Shown here: one piece after another, positions 1 through 7,104 of the stretch | How the letters are laid out: the number at the start of each line of letters is the position of its first letter | Position numbering within the stretch: the stretch's first letter is position 1 | Assembly: GCA_016463455.1 (NCBI GenBank) | Contig: JAEMRG010000039.1 | Coordinates: forward strand, 1-11,711 | Direction of reading: 5' to 3' | Length of the DNA stretch: 11,711 nucleotides | Source: Rhodoferax sp. | GTDB lineage: Bacteria; Pseudomonadota; Gammaproteobacteria; Burkholderiales; Burkholderiaceae_C | Made by a program: the position numbers and the translations under genes | Notes under the pieces: model-generated | The model's input: only the letters and a program-made list of their open reading frames with translations | Database searches by the model: none | What the model was told of the DNA's origin: nothing

Positions 1-1
1 G

Positions 2-934
2 GACTTGCTCAATAACCAACTGCCCTCGCATTACGACTTCACCACCGATTACGACTTGCTGGTGTTTCGGCGGCTGGCGCGCGGACGCACCGAGTCCGAT
101 GTGGCCAACCCGGGCCAGATTTTGCACCGCGCCAGCAACAAGGGGGGGCCGCCCATATTGCGGCGCATCGACACCAGCCCGATCGGCTTTGTGGTGTTTG
201 ATCGCATCGTGCTTTCGGTGCATCCGGCAGATTGCACGGTGCGCGATGCCTTTGCCAACCGCCTGCTGCACAGCGGCGCAAGCCATATGAGCGGGCGCGT
301 GCCGGCCAACCCGGCCGATTTGATGTTGCGCATGATTGGCGTCATGGTAGATGGCTATTTGGAACTGCGCCGCGAGCTGACACGCCAGTTAGATCACTGG
401 CAAAGCGAGTTGATCAATCCCAGGACACGGTTTAACAACTGGCGGGCGCTGCTCGATTCACGCCTGACGCTCCATTACCTGGACGAAGTGTGCGAAGACC
501 AGCGCGCCGCCGTGCAAGATTGGATCGACGCCCTGGACGCCTGGCATGAAGACGCCACCTTATCGGCCAAGGAACTCGAGCTGATTCGCGTACGCAGCCG
601 CGATGTACTGGAACACATCGAACGGGTCGTACATCACGTGGGACGACTAGAGCAAAGTGCAGAGGCCGCGGTGCAGATGCACTTTAATGTGCAAAGCAAC
701 CGAAACAATGATGTCATGAAGACTCTGACGGCGCTGACCGCCATATTCTTGCCCTTGAACCTGATCACCGGGTTTTTTGGCATGAATTTCGAGCAGTTTA
801 AGTTTTTGAAGTTCGAACATGGCTTGGCGCTGACCGAGGGCTTCATGGTCTTGTTGGCGCTTGCTCTGGTGGCCTACTTTTGGATGAACAATTACCTGGG
901 CAGCGCAGCCAACAGCAAGTCCGACGATCGATGA
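2..934 (+). CDS. CorA-family divalent metal (Mg2+/Co2+/Zn2+) transporter, 5'-truncated by the window edge
   Basis: C-terminal part (about 310 residues) of a CorA-type channel, which moves Mg2+ or related divalent cations across the inner membrane as a homopentamer. Numbering from the TTG at base 5, a long charged, helical cytoplasmic region (about 100-235) leads into two membrane segments (about 240-258 and 274-293). The family's signature GMN is at 259-261, directly after the first segment, and the short C-terminal tail is as expected. The frame is already open at bases 2-4 (GAC), so the TTG at base 5 is only an apparent start and the real one lies upstream of the window. The GMN identifies the superfamily firmly. 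It does not separate Mg2+ uptake (CorA) from Zn2+ efflux (ZntB-like), so I give no gene symbol. The stop is TGA at 932-934, and 76 bases separate it from ppk2. Confidence 0.9.
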   Translation, partial: DLLNNQLPSHYDFTTDYDLLVFRRLARGRTESDVANPGQILHRASNKGGPPILRRIDTSPIGFVVFDRIVLSVHPADCTVRDAFANRLLHSGASHMSGRVPANPADLMLRMIGVMVDGYLELRRELTRQLDHWQSELINPRTRFNNWRALLDSRLTLHYLDEVCEDQRAAVQDWIDALDAWHEDATLSAKELELIRVRSRDVLEHIERVVHHVGRLEQSAEAAVQMHFNVQSNRNNDVMKTLTALTAIFLPLNLITGFFGMNFEQFKFLKFEHGLALTEGFMVLLALALVAYFWMNNYLGSAANSKSDDR

Positions 935-953
935 CCTGCACTTAGACACAAAA

Positions 954-971
954 ATGTCACAAATACTTCAC
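954..971 (+). promoter_or_regulatory. Weak Pho-box-like direct repeat upstream of ppk2
   Basis: In the 76-base gap before ppk2, ATGTCAC (954-960) and ACTTCAC (965-971) are separated by an AT-rich 4-base spacer (AAAT). This is the 7-4-7 geometry of a PhoB site, whose half-site consensus is CTGTCAT. The first half matches at 5 of 7 positions and the second at only 3 of 7. A short inverted repeat, GACA (945-948) and TGTC (955-958), overlaps it. I see no convincing -35/-10 pair nearby. Phosphate control of a polyphosphate kinase would make biological sense, but the match is weak and could be chance. Confidence 0.15.
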
Positions 972-1010
972 TCAGATGGGCGACCATTGCAGCCCCTTTC
1001 AACCGCTTAA

Positions 1011-1937
1011 ATGGAACCCATCACCATGACTAAGATGCAAGACGAAGACTTGGTTCGAAGAATTCGACAAGACCTTCTGGACAGCTTTGACGAAGAGCTA
1101 GAGATGGAAGTGGAGGACCGCGCATTTAGCAGCGAAGAGGCCGTCAACGCAACCGACGAGTCGCGTGCCGCGCGCCTGAACTATTTCCGCGAATTGTTTC
1201 GTCTGCAAGGCGAATTGGTCAAGCTACAAGATTGGGTAGTTGCGAGCGGACATAAAGTGGTGGTGCTGTTTGAAGGCCGCGATGCAGCGGGCAAGGGCGG
1301 CGCCATCAAGCGCATCACGCAAAGGCTGAACCCGCGCGTAGCGCGCGTAGCCGCCCTACCCGCGCCCAATGACCGCGAGCGCACCCAGTGGTATTTCCAA
1401 CGCTATGTCTCCCATCTGCCAGCCGCTGGCGAAATTGTCATGTTTGACCGCAGCTGGTACAACCGCGCCGGGGTGGAGCGCGTCATGGGCTTTTGCAGCG
1501 ATGAGCAATACGAAGAGTTTTTCCGCACGGTGCCTGAGTTCGAAAAAATGCTGATGCGCTCGGGGATTCAGCTCATCAAATACTGGTTCTCGATTTCAGA
1601 TGAAGAGCAGCATTCCCGCTTTCTGGGCCGTATCCACGACCCGCTCAAGCAATGGAAGCTCAGCCCCATGGACCTGGAGTCGCGCAAGCGCTGGGAAGAC
1701 TACACCGTGGCCAAAGAGGTGATGCTAGACCGCACCCATACCCCCGAAGCACCCTGGTGGATTGTGCATGCGGTGGACAAGAAAAAGGCACGGCTCAACT
1801 GCATAACGCACCTCTTGGCCCAAATGCCTTACGAGGAAATACCGCACCCCCCCATCATCCTGCCCGCGCGCGTGCGCCACGAAGACTATGTGCGGCAAAA
1901 AGTAGCCCAAGAGATGTTCATCCCCGAAATCTATTGA
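1011..1937 (+). CDS. ppk2: Polyphosphate kinase 2 (PPK2 family)
   Basis: A cytoplasmic kinase that transfers phosphate between inorganic polyphosphate and nucleotides; single-domain PPK2 enzymes usually favour NDP-to-NTP synthesis. The 308 residues have a very acidic N-terminal stretch (about 10-45), then a P-loop kinase fold. The Walker A is GRDAAGKGG at 89-97 (K95). The Walker B region carries the family hallmark FDRSWYNRAG at 145-154 (D146, R147). The lid module and conserved segments LIKYWFSIS and DPLKQWKLSP follow, and length is normal for a single-domain PPK2. The ATG at 1011 is used here, but an in-frame ATG at 1026 (MTKMQ) is equally possible because neither has a clear Shine-Dalgarno sequence. 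The preferred nucleotide (ADP, GDP or AMP) cannot be read with certainty. A 9-base tandem repeat at 1333-1350 simply encodes RVARVA. Confidence 0.95.
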   Translation: MEPITMTKMQDEDLVRRIRQDLLDSFDEELEMEVEDRAFSSEEAVNATDESRAARLNYFRELFRLQGELVKLQDWVVASGHKVVVLFEGRDAAGKGGAIKRITQRLNPRVARVAALPAPNDRERTQWYFQRYVSHLPAAGEIVMFDRSWYNRAGVERVMGFCSDEQYEEFFRTVPEFEKMLMRSGIQLIKYWFSISDEEQHSRFLGRIHDPLKQWKLSPMDLESRKRWEDYTVAKEVMLDRTHTPEAPWWIVHAVDKKKARLNCITHLLAQMPYEEIPHPPIILPARVRHEDYVRQKVAQEMFIPEIY

Positions 1938-1948
1938 GCCTGCGCTCT

Positions 1949-1980
1949 GCGCGGCCAGACGGGCCAACATCGGGCCGCGC
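1949..1980 (+). other. GC-rich hairpin after ppk2, possible terminator without a T-run
   Basis: GCGCGGCC (1949-1956) pairs perfectly with GGCCGCGC (1973-1980) around a 16-base loop, starting 12 bases after the ppk2 stop. The stem would be very stable, but no T-run follows, so it is not a canonical intrinsic terminator. It may help Rho-dependent termination or protect the mRNA 3' end. A second, smaller hairpin lies just downstream: AGCGC (1998-2002), a GGGG loop and GCGCT (2007-2011). Confidence 0.35.
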
Positions 1981-2052
1981 CGCCCTCATTGCTGCATAGC
2001 GCGGGGGCGCTGCAAGGCGGTACCATGTCGCTTTTTGAGCGCTGCCACCTCC

Positions 2053-3021
2053 ATGCTAACGATTGAACTGCTGAACGCCTGCGCATCATTTGCCGCCTTT
2101 GATCAACAGGGCCAATGCGCGCTGCGCGCACCGGGCTTGGTTGCTTTGACCCGCATGCAGGCCAAAGCCGAGGACTTGAATGCCTTTGTGCGAAGCTATG
2201 ACGCGCAATTGCAAGCCAGCCCCGCCTGGGAGGCATGGCCTGCTGGTGAAGCCTGGGGCTTTGCTTTGGGGCAGGCCCAGGCCTGGCCGCAGTACCGCGA
2301 TTTGTTTTTTCAATGGCTGGCCTATGAGGCGGCGGGGCAGGTTTTGCCACAAGCTTTGCCGCGTTTGACCCGCTCCTGTGGCGCGGCAGGCTTTGACGGC
2401 TTGCTGCGCACCGCCTACGCCGTGGAGGCGCGCCACCACCATGAACTGGCCGATGCCTTGAGCTTGTGGGCCTGCTGTTGGCAGGAGCGCACGCCCTTGC
2501 CTGGCGCAGCTGCGGGTGCGGGCAGCGATGCGCTCCCCGTGCTGCGGCAATTGCCCCGCATCGCAAACAAAGCCGGTGACTGGGCACAAGCCATGCACCA
2601 AGCGGCCAATACACCCGCCTTGTTGCGGGCGGCCGGCCAATTGCACACCAACTCGGACACGCTGGAGCAACTGGCCGGCTTGGCAGCCCAGGCCTACGCC
2701 TGCACGGGAAACGCGGCCGCACAGGCCCTGCTAAGCAGTGCCGACGCGATGCGCCGCATCCTGCCGCACATGGATGAACCGGAACTGGCGCTGCGCAGTT
2801 ATTGGCAGGACTTTGCAGCCACGGTGGCCGTGGCCGGCCTGCAACTGGGCAAAGCGCCGAGCGCCCTGCCCTGGCCCGAGCTGCTGCGCCAGGCCCGCAC
2901 CAGCCGTGATGTACGCAGCATCACCCTGGTGGACTGCTGCCACCAGACCGCCCAGGCCTATGGACGCGACGGCTGGTGGCGAAGCGCTGCTACGCGGGCG
3001 GTACAAGACGCTGTCGCTTAG
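2053..3021 (+). CDS. Questin-oxidase-like family protein (DUF4243/AflY-like)
   Basis: A 322-residue Ala/Leu-rich, mostly helical protein without signal peptide or membrane segments. The pattern fits the questin oxidase-like family, named for fungal enzymes that oxidise questin and for AflY of aflatoxin synthesis. The N-terminal segment reads LLNACASF...LVALTRM..., resembling the family opening. The core GFDGLLRTAYAVEARHHHELADAL begins near residue 113, and a C-terminal ITLVDCCHQTAQAY is at about 290-303. At the place where I recall the family having H-G-L-I-R, this protein has D-G-L-L-R, so a family-typical His may be missing. The bacterial function is unknown and no pathway partner is adjacent. 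The ATG at 2053 is chosen because homology starts right after it. A TTG at 2035 is in frame, while the only start with a reasonable Shine-Dalgarno (AAGG, ATG at 2025) is out of frame. The family call is from memory of sequence pattern. Confidence 0.7.
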   Translation: MLTIELLNACASFAAFDQQGQCALRAPGLVALTRMQAKAEDLNAFVRSYDAQLQASPAWEAWPAGEAWGFALGQAQAWPQYRDLFFQWLAYEAAGQVLPQALPRLTRSCGAAGFDGLLRTAYAVEARHHHELADALSLWACCWQERTPLPGAAAGAGSDALPVLRQLPRIANKAGDWAQAMHQAANTPALLRAAGQLHTNSDTLEQLAGLAAQAYACTGNAAAQALLSSADAMRRILPHMDEPELALRSYWQDFAATVAVAGLQLGKAPSALPWPELLRQARTSRDVRSITLVDCCHQTAQAYGRDGWWRSAATRAVQDAVA

Positions 3022-3027
3022 GCACTT

Positions 3028-3053
3028 AGGCGCTTCGGGCACCGGCGGCGCCT
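3028..3053 (+). other. Short hairpin after the questin-oxidase-like gene
   Basis: AGGCGC (3028-3033) pairs with GCGCCT (3048-3053) across a 14-base loop, seven bases after the stop at 3019-3021. No T-run follows, so termination here is possible but unproven. The remaining intergenic DNA up to yejA at 3181 is AT-richer and presumably carries the operon promoter. A TATATT at 3106-3111 resembles a -10 box, but no matching -35 lies at normal spacing. Confidence 0.25.
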
Positions 3054-3180
3054 GTGATGTCACCTGCAGCACGCCGGCATTGCGTCACTTGGGGCTGATT
3101 GCGCTTATATTGCGGGAAATTCACCCGCTATTTCTAATTTTGGACTTGCACCCCGTCTCAATCGCGCTTAGCCTCATTCC

Positions 3181-4980
3181 ATGCGAATCCTTTTAGTTAG
3201 CATTTTTTCGCTCCTCGTGAGCCTGCCGAGCTGGGCGGCCCACGGCTATGCGCTTTGGGGGGAGCTCAAGTACCCGGAAAACTTCAGCCAATTCGACTAT
3301 GTCAACCCCCAGGCCCCCAAGGGCGGCGAATTGCGCATGGTGAGCGGTCTTCGGGTGTCGACTTTTGATAAGTTCAATCCCTTCACCATGAAGGGCAATG
3401 CGCCGGCCTACCTGGCCGATCTCATGTTTGACAGCTTGTTGGCCGCCTCCAAAGATGAGACCGATTCGGCCTATGGACTGCTGGCCAAAAGCGTCGAGGC
3501 CGCGCCGGACTTGCTGTCTGTTGTGTTCAAACTGAACCCGGCGGCACGCTTTCACAATGGTGATCCGGTCCTGGCTGCCGATGTGAAGCACAGTTTTGAC
3601 ACCTATCTAGGGCCGCATACTTCACCGGCCTTTAAGACCTTGCTCGCCGATGTGTCCGGGGTGGATATGCTGGACGAGCGTACGGTGCGTTTCCGGTTCA
3701 GCCGTGCCAACCGTGAAATGCCGCTCACGGTGGGCACGATGCCAATTTTCAGCCGCAACTGGGGCGTCGAAAACGGCAAGGCTAAATCATTCGACAAGAT
3801 AGTGATGGACCACCCGATTGGCAGCGGACCGTACAAGATCGGGCCGGTCAAATTTGGCAAAGACATCACCTATGTGCGCGACCCAAGTTATTGGGCCAAA
3901 GACCTCAACGTACGCAAAGGCTCGGCCAATTTTGACCGTGTGACGGTCAAAATTTACAAGGACAACACCGCCAGACTGGAGGCGGTGAAAGCCGGTGAAT
4001 TCGACCTGATGCGCTTTTTTTCCGCCGGGGACTGGGCGCGCAGGGTAAACGGAAAACGTTTTGACAGCGGCGAGTTGGTCAAGACTGAATTCAAACACCG
4101 GCTCCCTACAGGCTTTCAAAGCTTTGTGTTCAATACACGGCGCCCACTTTTTCAGGATGTGCGGGTGCGCGAGGCCATCGGTCTAGCGCTGGACTATGAA
4201 TGGATGAACCGCCAAATGTTTTATGGCGCCTATCAGCGCGTTACCGGGCTTTTCGGCAATACCGACTGCCAGGCATCAGGCACACCCTCTGACGATGAGC
4301 TGGCCTTGTTGGAGCCCTGGCGCAAGCAAATACCCGCTGCCAGCTTTGGCCCCATGGCAAAGCCGCCGCGCACCGATGGGGACGATTCTTTGCGCAACAA
4401 TTTGCGCCGCGCGCTCGTCTTGCTCAAAGAAGCCGGCTGGGAAGTGCGCGATGGCAAATTGCGCAATGACAAGGGAGAAATTTTCCGTATCGAGTTCCTC
4501 GATAGCAACGAAGGTTCAGCCAGACTGATTGCGCCTTGGGTGCGCAATTTAGAAAAAATCGGCATTGAGATGAGTTTTCGGTCGGCTGACTTTTCCTTGT
4601 ACCAAGAGAGGCTGCAAAAATTTCAATTTGACGTCGTCTCCCTCGCCTACCCGGGAACGAACAACCCTGGCCAAGAATATGTAGATTTGTTCGGCAGCAA
4701 GGCAGCAGACACTGAGGACTCTGGTAATTTGACCGGTATAAAAAATCCGGCGGTCGACGCCTTGCTGGCGCGCTTGGTCAGCGCGAAAAACAAAGAACAG
4801 ATGTTGAGCGCATGCCGTGCGTTGGAGCGAGTGATTTCGCACAGTCATATCTTTGTTCCCGAGTGGACCGCAGGCACACACCGGATTGTGTACAGCGCAC
4901 GGCGCTTGGCGCTTCCCCCAAGCATGCCTCCCTATGCGGCCAACGAATTGTGGGCGGTCCAAACTTGGTGGGCAAAATAG
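3181..4980 (+). CDS. yejA: Periplasmic peptide-binding protein of the Yej ABC importer
   Basis: Substrate-binding subunit of a peptide ABC importer of the YejABEF type, which in enterobacteria imports microcin C-like and other short peptides. The 599 residues match the usual length (about 600). Residues 1-20 form a Sec signal peptide: MR, a hydrophobic core, then SWA-A as the likely cleavage site. The mature protein opens HGYALWGELKYPENFSQFDYVNPQAPKGG, strongly Yej-like, and continues as a family 5 solute-binding fold with the AADVKHSFDTYL segment near residue 137. No lipobox Cys is seen, so it should be a soluble periplasmic protein. The start is set by the signal peptide; there is no visible Shine-Dalgarno before 3181. 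It is the first gene of the operon, and yejB follows after two bases. The actual cargo in this organism is not known; general dipeptide or oligopeptide uptake is the main alternative to antimicrobial-peptide import. Confidence 0.93.
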   Translation: MRILLVSIFSLLVSLPSWAAHGYALWGELKYPENFSQFDYVNPQAPKGGELRMVSGLRVSTFDKFNPFTMKGNAPAYLADLMFDSLLAASKDETDSAYGLLAKSVEAAPDLLSVVFKLNPAARFHNGDPVLAADVKHSFDTYLGPHTSPAFKTLLADVSGVDMLDERTVRFRFSRANREMPLTVGTMPIFSRNWGVENGKAKSFDKIVMDHPIGSGPYKIGPVKFGKDITYVRDPSYWAKDLNVRKGSANFDRVTVKIYKDNTARLEAVKAGEFDLMRFFSAGDWARRVNGKRFDSGELVKTEFKHRLPTGFQSFVFNTRRPLFQDVRVREAIGLALDYEWMNRQMFYGAYQRVTGLFGNTDCQASGTPSDDELALLEPWRKQIPAASFGPMAKPPRTDGDDSLRNNLRRALVLLKEAGWEVRDGKLRNDKGEIFRIEFLDSNEGSARLIAPWVRNLEKIGIEMSFRSADFSLYQERLQKFQFDVVSLAYPGTNNPGQEYVDLFGSKAADTEDSGNLTGIKNPAVDALLARLVSAKNKEQMLSACRALERVISHSHIFVPEWTAGTHRIVYSARRLALPPSMPPYAANELWAVQTWWAK

Positions 4981-4982
4981 CT

Positions 4983-6008
4983 ATGTTTCAATACATTCTT
5001 AAACGCATTTTATTGATGATCCCCACGCTGCTGGGCGTGCTGCTGGTCACCTTTGCGGTGATTCAGTTTGTACCCGGTGGGCCGGTGGAGCAATATTTGG
5101 CAGAGGCCAAGGCGGCAGGTCCCGGGGGCGAAGGTGCGGGCATGTCCTACCGCGGCTCACAAGGGGTAGATACCAAGCGCCTGGCGGAAATTAAAGCGCT
5201 CTACGGATTTGATAAGCCGCCTACCGAGCGCTTTATTCAAATGCTTGGGCAATTCGCGCGCTTTGATTTGGGTAAAAGCTTTTTTCAAAACAAGGATGTC
5301 AGTACGCTGATCGTGGAAAAGCTGCCGGTCTCCATTAGCCTGGGCTTATGGACTTTTTTCATCAGCTACCTGGTTGCAGTCCCCCTGGGTATCGCCAAAG
5401 CGGTGCGTTCCGGCACCCGGTTTGACATGGTCAGCAGCGTGATGGTGCTGCTCGGTTATGCGATACCTGGCTTTGTTCTGGGGGTGGTGTTGCTTGTTGT
5501 CTTCGGCGGCCAGCTGCAATGGTTTCCTCTTCGCGGTTTGACCTCCAGTAACTGGGAAGAATTATCCTGGGGCGCACGCATCGTGGATTACCTTTGGCAT
5601 ATCGCTTTGCCCGTGACATCCATGGTGCTGGGCAGCTTTGCGGTGACCACCATGCTGACCAAAAACGCGTTTTTGGAAGAAATTCGCAAGCAGTATGTGG
5701 TCACTGCGCGGGCCAAAGGCCTTGCCGAACGGCAGGTGCTATGGAAGCACGTCATGCGCAACGCTTTGATTCCGATCGTGACCCATTTCCCAGCGGCCTT
5801 TGTCGGTGCATTTTTCACTGGCTCCCTGTTGATTGAAACCTTGTTTTCCTTGGACGGCCTGGGTTTGCTCAGCTTTGAGAGCGTGATTCGACGTGATTAC
5901 CCGGTCGTGCTCGGTACTTTGTACCTGTTCACCCTGATCGGGCTCGTCACCAAGTTGATTTCAGACCTGTGCTACGTTTGGGTCGATCCCCGCGTACGCT
6001 TTGATTGA
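4983..6008 (+). CDS. yejB: Yej peptide ABC transporter permease, first subunit
   Basis: Inner-membrane permease that pairs with YejE to form the translocation channel. The 341 residues start with the DppB/OppB-type opening MFQYILKRILLMIPTLLGVLLVTFAVIQFVPGGPVEQ, a first membrane helix near 9-30. The Yej-type loop with GGEGAGMSYRGSQGVD and YGFDKPP follows, then five further hydrophobic segments from about residue 115. The coupling (EAA) loop reads YVVTARAKGLAERQVLWKHVMRNALIP, with ARAKGL at 242-247; this docks onto YejF. The ATG at 4983 fits the family start and has a GGTGGG at 4967-4972 as a plausible Shine-Dalgarno. The open frame runs 57 codons further upstream, but that part overlaps yejA and is not credible coding. 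Only two bases separate the yejA stop from this start, so translation is probably coupled. Confidence 0.95.
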   Translation: MFQYILKRILLMIPTLLGVLLVTFAVIQFVPGGPVEQYLAEAKAAGPGGEGAGMSYRGSQGVDTKRLAEIKALYGFDKPPTERFIQMLGQFARFDLGKSFFQNKDVSTLIVEKLPVSISLGLWTFFISYLVAVPLGIAKAVRSGTRFDMVSSVMVLLGYAIPGFVLGVVLLVVFGGQLQWFPLRGLTSSNWEELSWGARIVDYLWHIALPVTSMVLGSFAVTTMLTKNAFLEEIRKQYVVTARAKGLAERQVLWKHVMRNALIPIVTHFPAAFVGAFFTGSLLIETLFSLDGLGLLSFESVIRRDYPVVLGTLYLFTLIGLVTKLISDLCYVWVDPRVRFD

Positions 6009-6024
6009 ACAACAGGTACGCCAA

Positions 6025-7104
6025 GTGACTCAATCAACAGTACAAACGCAAACACTAAGCCTCTCGCCGGGGCGCCGGGCCTGGTTGCGCTTTAAGCGCA
6101 ACAAACTAGGCTACTGGAGCCTGCTTGTTTTTTCTTGCATGGTGGCGCTAAGTCTCTGCGCAGAGCTGATCTCCAACGACCGTCCGCTGGTAGTCCGCTA
6201 CCAGGGGCAAACCTATTACCCGGTGCTCAACGAATACCCAGAGAAAACATTTGGCGGCGACTTTGCTACCCCTACAGATTATCTCGATCCCTTTATCCGC
6301 CAGGTACTTTCGCAAGACGGGAATTGGGCGATCTTCGCCCCCAATCCCTACGGGTACAAAACGCTCAATTATTTTGCAAAAGAACCTAATCCTTCCCGCC
6401 CCACCAAAGAAAATCTCTTGGGCACCGACGACCGCGGCCGGGACCTGCTGGCCCAGCTCATTTACGGCTTTCGCGTCAGCGTGCTTTTCGCGTTGGCGCT
6501 GACGATCAGTGGAACCTTATTAGGCATTGTCACCGGTGCGATCCAAGGCTTTTTTGGCGGCCGCATCGACCTGGCATTTCAGCGTTTTATTGAAATTTGG
6601 GGCTCGATGCCCGAGCTGTATTTGCTGATTATTTTCAGCGCGGTGTTTGCCCCCAGTATTTTGCTCTTGCTTGTTTTGCTGAGTTTGTTTGGCTGGATGG
6701 GGCTTTCGGACTATGTGCGCGCCGAGTTTTTGCGAAACCGGCAATTGGACTATGTGCGTGCGGCGCGTGCATTGGGTGTCAGTAACTGGCGCATCATTAC
6801 AAGGCATGTGTTACCCAACAGCATGACGCCGGTGGTCACCTTTTTACCCTTTCGCATGAGCGGTGCGATTTTGGCGCTGACTTCACTGGACTTTCTGGGG
6901 CTGGGCGTACCGCCAGGTACGCCATCTTTAGGAGAGCTATTGCTTCAGGGCAAAAACAGTATTGATGCCTGGTGGATTTCAGTTTTCACTTTTTTGGTTT
7001 TGGTGATAACGCTCTTGCTTTTGACCTTTATGGGGGACGCCTTGCGCGACGCCCTTGATCCGCGCAAGGCGGACCAGGACTACCAAGTGGAGGGCAGCCC
7101 GTGA
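6025..7104 (+). CDS. yejE: Yej peptide ABC transporter permease, second subunit
   Basis: Second permease of the Yej importer, an OppC/DppC-type protein. Counting from the GTG at 6025 it has 359 residues, slightly longer than the E. coli protein (about 340). A basic N-terminus (SPGRRAWLRFKRNKLGYWSL) precedes the first helix at about 31-48. A periplasmic stretch of roughly 85 residues follows, including the Yej-typical YYPVLNEYPEKTFGGDFATPTDYLDPFI. The LLGTDDRGRDLLAQLIYG motif is at 131-148, then five membrane segments. The coupling loop YVRAARALGVSNWRIITRHVLPN starts near 243. The GTG at 6025 is preferred because an AGGT (6014-6017) lies seven bases upstream. A TTG at 6001, overlapping the yejB stop, is in frame but has no ribosome site. 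The gene overlaps yejF by four bases. Confidence 0.93.
   Translation: MTQSTVQTQTLSLSPGRRAWLRFKRNKLGYWSLLVFSCMVALSLCAELISNDRPLVVRYQGQTYYPVLNEYPEKTFGGDFATPTDYLDPFIRQVLSQDGNWAIFAPNPYGYKTLNYFAKEPNPSRPTKENLLGTDDRGRDLLAQLIYGFRVSVLFALALTISGTLLGIVTGAIQGFFGGRIDLAFQRFIEIWGSMPELYLLIIFSAVFAPSILLLLVLLSLFGWMGLSDYVRAEFLRNRQLDYVRAARALGVSNWRIITRHVLPNSMTPVVTFLPFRMSGAILALTSLDFLGLGVPPGTPSLGELLLQGKNSIDAWWISVFTFLVLVITLLLLTFMGDALRDALDPRKADQDYQVEGSP
7089..7094 (+). promoter_or_regulatory. Strong Shine-Dalgarno for the GTG start of yejF
   Basis: GGAGGG at 7089-7094 sits six bases before the GTG at 7101, inside the last codons of yejE. It is the clearest ribosome site in the operon. It supports the GTG start over any internal ATG and ensures supply of the ATPase despite the non-ATG start and four-base overlap. 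Confidence 0.75.

Noticed and set aside
1333..1350. Perfect 9-base tandem repeat (CGCGCGTAG twice) in ppk2
   Set aside because: It encodes RVARVA at a place where other PPK2 proteins have a similar R-V-x-R-V-x pattern, so it is coding constraint rather than a recent duplication.
1931..2722. Long antisense open frame (263 codons) opposite the questin-oxidase-like gene
   Set aside because: Composition is Arg/Pro/Ala/Ser-rich, as expected for the reverse of a GC-rich gene, with no recognisable domain; the plus-strand gene has family features.
3106..3111. TATATT as the -10 box of a yejA promoter
   Set aside because: It matches the consensus at 5 of 6 positions, but no acceptable -35 hexamer lies 16-18 bases upstream (the TTGGGG at 3089 is only 11 bases away).
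4812..4982. A 57-codon N-terminal extension of yejB overlapping yejA
   Set aside because: It lies wholly inside or abutting yejA in another frame, has no family character, and the ATG at 4983 gives the normal YejB N-terminus with a plausible ribosome site.
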